A DNA stretch of 64,000 nucleotides from Prunus persica (lineage: Eukaryota; Streptophyta; Magnoliopsida; Rosales; Rosaceae): NCBI RefSeq assembly GCF_000346465.2, contig NC_034015.1, positions 21,452,462-21,516,461 of the forward strand, in the 5' to 3' direction. The notes below the pieces were generated by a model. It had not been told where the DNA came from and searched no databases. It was given only the letters and a program-made list of their open reading frames with translations. Shown in pieces: positions 61,071 to 64,000 of this stretch. How positions within the stretch are numbered: position 1 is the stretch's first letter; each line of letters begins with the position of its first letter. Both the position numbers and the translations under genes were made by a program.

Positions 61071-61260
61071 TTCATGGAAGATTATGAGGTAATTGTGCCT
61101 TTTCAGTCTCTTCAAGCTCTAGGATGCCATGTTGATGCAGTTTTCCCCAAGAAGAAAGCTGGTGAAATCTGTGCAACTGCTGTCCATGATTTTGCAGGTG
61201 ACCAAACATACAGTGAGAAGCCAGGCCATAATTTCACACAACCTTCAGCAGACTCTGTCG
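61071..61260 (+). pseudogene. DJ-1 homolog D (PfpI family) fragment
   Basis: One open stretch reads [39 protein letters not shown] and [12 protein letters not shown], which is the start of the second PfpI/DJ-1 domain of plant DJ-1D (YLS5-like) proteins. The rest of that domain, including the catalytic Cys elbow, is missing, and the frame then degenerates. DJ-1D proteins are glyoxalase III-type enzymes or stress proteins of the cytosol. No start codon context, promoter or remaining exons were found, and the fragment points opposite to its neighbours, so it is a captured piece rather than a gene. Confidence 0.8.
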
Positions 61261-61329
61261 CCCTCTTAATCTGCCATCACAACTTTGTGCCATTAGCCTT
61301 CGAAACACTTAACGTACATCAAGTATAGA

Positions 61330-62640
61330 AATTATTCAACAAAACCGATATCTATCAAAAAAACCTATGACAATGGCCAATTACCAATGAAGAAATTGAA
61401 AGTTTTCTAAGACAGAGGAAAAAGGAACATGAACACAGAGAAGAACCTTGGCTCAGCTAAAGGCATCCTGCCTTATAATATAGATGGTGAGACAAAACAC
61501 GCTTTACGATAAACAATCTAGTCTTTAACTACCTAATAATACCTCAGCACTAATCTTTGCCATAATTTGTTTCAAAGGCCAAGATGCTATCCTTACAGAC
61601 AGAAACAACAAATTTTTAAAAAAGACAATCAACAGCACCTCTAGCAGGCAAGTTACTTTGCAATAACGAACTCCTTTCATGTCTGCACCTATTTCTAAAT
61701 TCTAACTCGGAAAATTTGTCACTGTTCCATTGAGCATCATATAGTTCTAGTTTCATGAACACTCCTACAAGCAGTCCACTACACAAACTGGTTCACATTA
61801 TCATTTTGATAATGAGATATGGCAACAGGAGCGATGTTGTATAACAAAATCAGTTCAAATCACATAACCCAAATTTGGTCCACAACTAGCAACTCAAGTT
61901 CAAGCCCAAAATCTAAAGACCCCAAAATTTTGAACTAAAACTGCAAACAAGAAGAGAAAATTGTAACCCCAGGACTAATTTTCATTTTCTCCCTACCATT
62001 TCTTAACAAGATCCAGTAGTAATTTTACAGAAAGAAATCACCTGAAGAACAAAGAACATACAGGGTCGAGAGCATGGTGCTCAAAGCCATAATCAGCTCC
62101 CAAAGAGTAAAAGTACAGACTTTGACACTTGTTCAAATCTGAACTTGAGGGTCGAGGTCTTTTAAGAGTCATTATATATTGTTATTTTTGCCCCTGTCTA
62201 TATATTGAGAGGAAAACAAATCTGAACTTATCTTAACCACTTGAGCTAGAAGCCTTTTGAATATATATTGTTTCTCACATTACTTATTTCCCCAAATCAC
62301 AATTTGGCACATTTGTAAAAAAAAAATTTATCAACAACACAAAGAAAAATATTTGCACACCTATCAAACTGAATTTGGCAGGAAAATAGGAGGCAAATTC
62401 CCACCATAAAAGCTTGAAATACTTAGCCAAATAATTGGTGAGCAGAACAACAGCCATGTTGCATTACTTTCAAAATGCCTATAGACCATTTACTATTCAA
62501 AACCAGATATTACGAAACTGAAAAGGAAAATGCAGGGGCTGTATATCTCAGTAGCATACTAGCAAATCATGTTAATGAATCACAAAACTGCAACTCAATC
62601 AGCTTAATCAGCTAGTTTCCCTCCGGCATTCATGGGTAAA
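61330..62640. other. Spacer between gene fragments, nothing recognised
   Basis: AT-rich. A minus-strand stretch at about 62064-62140 reads GADYGFEHHALDPVCSLFF before a GT, but I cannot assign it to a protein. Confidence 0.4.
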
Positions 62641-62694
62641 GAGAAATCTCATATACCTGTAATGCATCATGTATGCTGCTGCCACTGGTTTGAC

Positions 62695-62986
62695 TCAAAA
62701 GGAAGCAGAGCGGGTGAGCCTTGGCTTGGCTATCTTCTTGTCCTCTTCAAGAGGGATTAGTGAAAGATTGGCTGGGTTCTCGATCATCAGTTTAGCTACC
62801 AGATACCCTGAGATGCTCCAGGTCTGGTACTTCCTCGCTTGCTTCCTGACATATCTCCCTGCCTTGCTGTCATAGTATTCTTGCCACCTGCTTTTGAGAG
62901 CCGCTGCTCCACCTATTCAGTTGCTCTCTTAGCAGTCCGAGGCCGCCCCGTCTTGATACATGCTGCAGTAAGCAACCACAGCAGTG
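62695..62986 (-). pseudogene. Alkaline/neutral invertase C-terminal exon, disrupted
   Basis: After an acceptor (CTTGTAG) at 62987 the frame gives LLWLLTAACIKTGRPRTAKR, then, in a shifted frame, RWQEYYDSKAGRYVRKQARK, YQTWSISGYLVAKLMIENPA and LEEDKKIAKPRLTRSASF with a normal stop at 62695. These are the last ~95 residues of a plant GH100 cytosolic invertase (CINV type). An in-frame TAG lies at 62913-62915 and a frameshift near 62887. The rest of the enzyme (upstream exons) is not found before 63.7 kb. GH100 invertases split sucrose to glucose and fructose; this fragment cannot work. Confidence 0.85.
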
Positions 62987-62999
62987 CTACAAGACAGAT

Positions 63000-63760
63000 G
63001 CAACAACATTAACCAATTGTTTTAGAAGAACAAACACATAAGTCAGAATTCTGTGAACAAGCATCAAAATATCATGAATAACACAACCATTTGGCACGCT
63101 TTCCCAAATTACATTCAGAAATGTATCCCACAACATTTATATACCCAAAGATTTCGATTGGAAAAGTGGTTACAATCAGCAAATAAAGATGTTTAAAATA
63201 AAAGATACGATGTCAGGTAAGTAGTGCTTGTAGCCTAAGTTTACTAAATAAAAACAATAACTAGCCTACTCGCATAAAGTGGGTACTAATGTTCATGAAA
63301 TGTAATTGAAAGGTCTCAGTCGAATAGAAGTATCAATAGGCTTCAAGTAGAAAAATAGAACTGCAAATTGTAATATCAAGCAAACAGACACAGGGGACAT
63401 TATCCGAAAGATTTACAAATCAACGGAAACTAACAAAACCAGCCTTGAGCCACCAATATTTAAGCAAAAACCTTTATACTTTAATGATGAAAATGACTAC
63501 GAGAGGTGCTAAAATGAATAAATATAGCATGTAACAGAGACAAATCAAAACAAGACATGAACAAAAAGAACAGAAAAGATAAAGAGCTAATGCAAATAGC
63601 ACACTGTGATAACACCATCTCCATGAGACTTACTTGGCCAAGAGCCACCATTGTGATAACTCCATGAAACTTCTCTGGGTTATCTGTTGTTGTTCGGAAA
63701 TCTTCTTTACAAGTTAAATCCATGAACATACTCACTCATATTGTTAATATTATGGAATAA
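63000..63760. other. Spacer, one unassigned possible exon on the minus strand
   Basis: At 63631-63735 (minus) a frame reads MFMDLTCKEDFRTTTDNPEK, FHGVITMVALGQ and is followed by a good donor (GTAAGT). It may be an exon fragment of another captured gene. I do not recognise the protein. Confidence 0.35.
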
Positions 63761-63762
63761 AT

Positions 63763-64000
63763 GGCCTAGGCGGGCGCTAGGCAGGCTAGGCTGGGGCTAG
63801 GCGGGCTAGGCAGTCTAGGCGGTTGCTAGGCGGTCCTTAGGCGGGCGCTAGGCGGGCTAGGCGGTTGCTAGGAGGTCCAGGCGGGCTAGGCTGGGGCCAG
63901 GCGGGCTAGGCAGGCTAGGCGGTTGCTAGGAGGTCTAGGCGGGCGCTAGGCGGTCTAGGCGGGCGCTAGGCGGGCTAGGCTGGGGCTAGGCGGGCTAGGC
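63763..64000. repeat. GC-rich minisatellite, CTAGGCGG-type units, runs off the right edge
   Basis: Irregular tandem units of ~9-20 bases built from GCTAGGCGGGC, GGCTGGGGCTAGGC and GGCGGTTGCTAGG. The stretch is very GC-rich against an AT-rich surrounding, and its start is abrupt at GGCCTAGGCGGG. The unit resembles subterminal repeats of some plant DNA transposons, but no transposon end is visible. Confidence 0.9.

Noticed and set aside
62669..62875. Plus-strand open frame of 68 residues
   Set aside because: It is the antisense of the invertase exon remnant.
1..64000. CRISPR arrays, operons, ribosome binding sites
   Set aside because: Intron-containing genes, TATA boxes and a nuclear-type tRNA show a plant nuclear genome; no CRISPR-like spaced repeats were seen.

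Overview
The window is nuclear DNA from a flowering plant (a eudicot). It is AT-rich, its genes are split by short GT-AG introns, its 5' leaders are CT-rich, and its proteins are plant-specific (CRR6, PLATZ, NFD4-like, GLV/RGF peptide, plant BAG6-like). Short foldback elements and the overall gene style suggest Rosaceae (Prunus or Malus/Pyrus type), but that is inference. All gene models were built by reading splice sites and frame by hand, with no transcript evidence.

Layout. 1-3716 (-): 5' part of a BAG6-like ubiquitin-domain gene that leaves the window on the left, with a leader intron reaching ~4757. 7300-8569 (-): a GLV/RGF (CLEL) secreted peptide precursor whose third exon can be spliced or read through, each option ending in a different Asp-Tyr peptide. 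9147-9602: a foldback MITE. 13635-15504 (+): RING-H2 E3 ligase, convergent with CRR6 (16144-17287, -), a chloroplast NDH assembly factor. 19534-23019 (+) and 36333-39417 (+): two paralogous five-span membrane proteins with matching intron phases and nearly identical exon sizes. Between them lie a plastid methyltransferase like At1g78140 (23717-27631, +) and a PLATZ zinc-binding transcription factor (31313-32570, +). 40927-41226 and 47451-48062 (+): two single-exon serine-rich-like proteins sharing Cys/His and Arg/Pro motifs, with an intron-containing tRNA-Tyr (41670-41760), a 283-bp tandem duplication and a clean hAT MITE between them. 53307-56156 (+): NFD4/nodulin-like MFS transporter. 57198-58058 (-): SAM-domain protein with five C-terminal repeats.

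From ~58.8 kb to the right edge the character changes. There are palindromic modules, then broken pieces of three unrelated genes (diacylglycerol kinase, DJ-1 homolog D, alkaline/neutral invertase) in mixed orientation with frameshifts and stops, and finally a GC-rich minisatellite that runs off the edge. This looks like a decaying mobile-element or gene-fragment graveyard.

The genes do not form a pathway; this is an ordinary plant gene neighbourhood with two local duplicate pairs. The most noteworthy observations are the two-product peptide gene, the paralog pair of prominin-like topology, the GC-AG introns in the BAG6-like gene, the coding exon consisting only of ATG in PLATZ, and the multi-gene fragment cluster.
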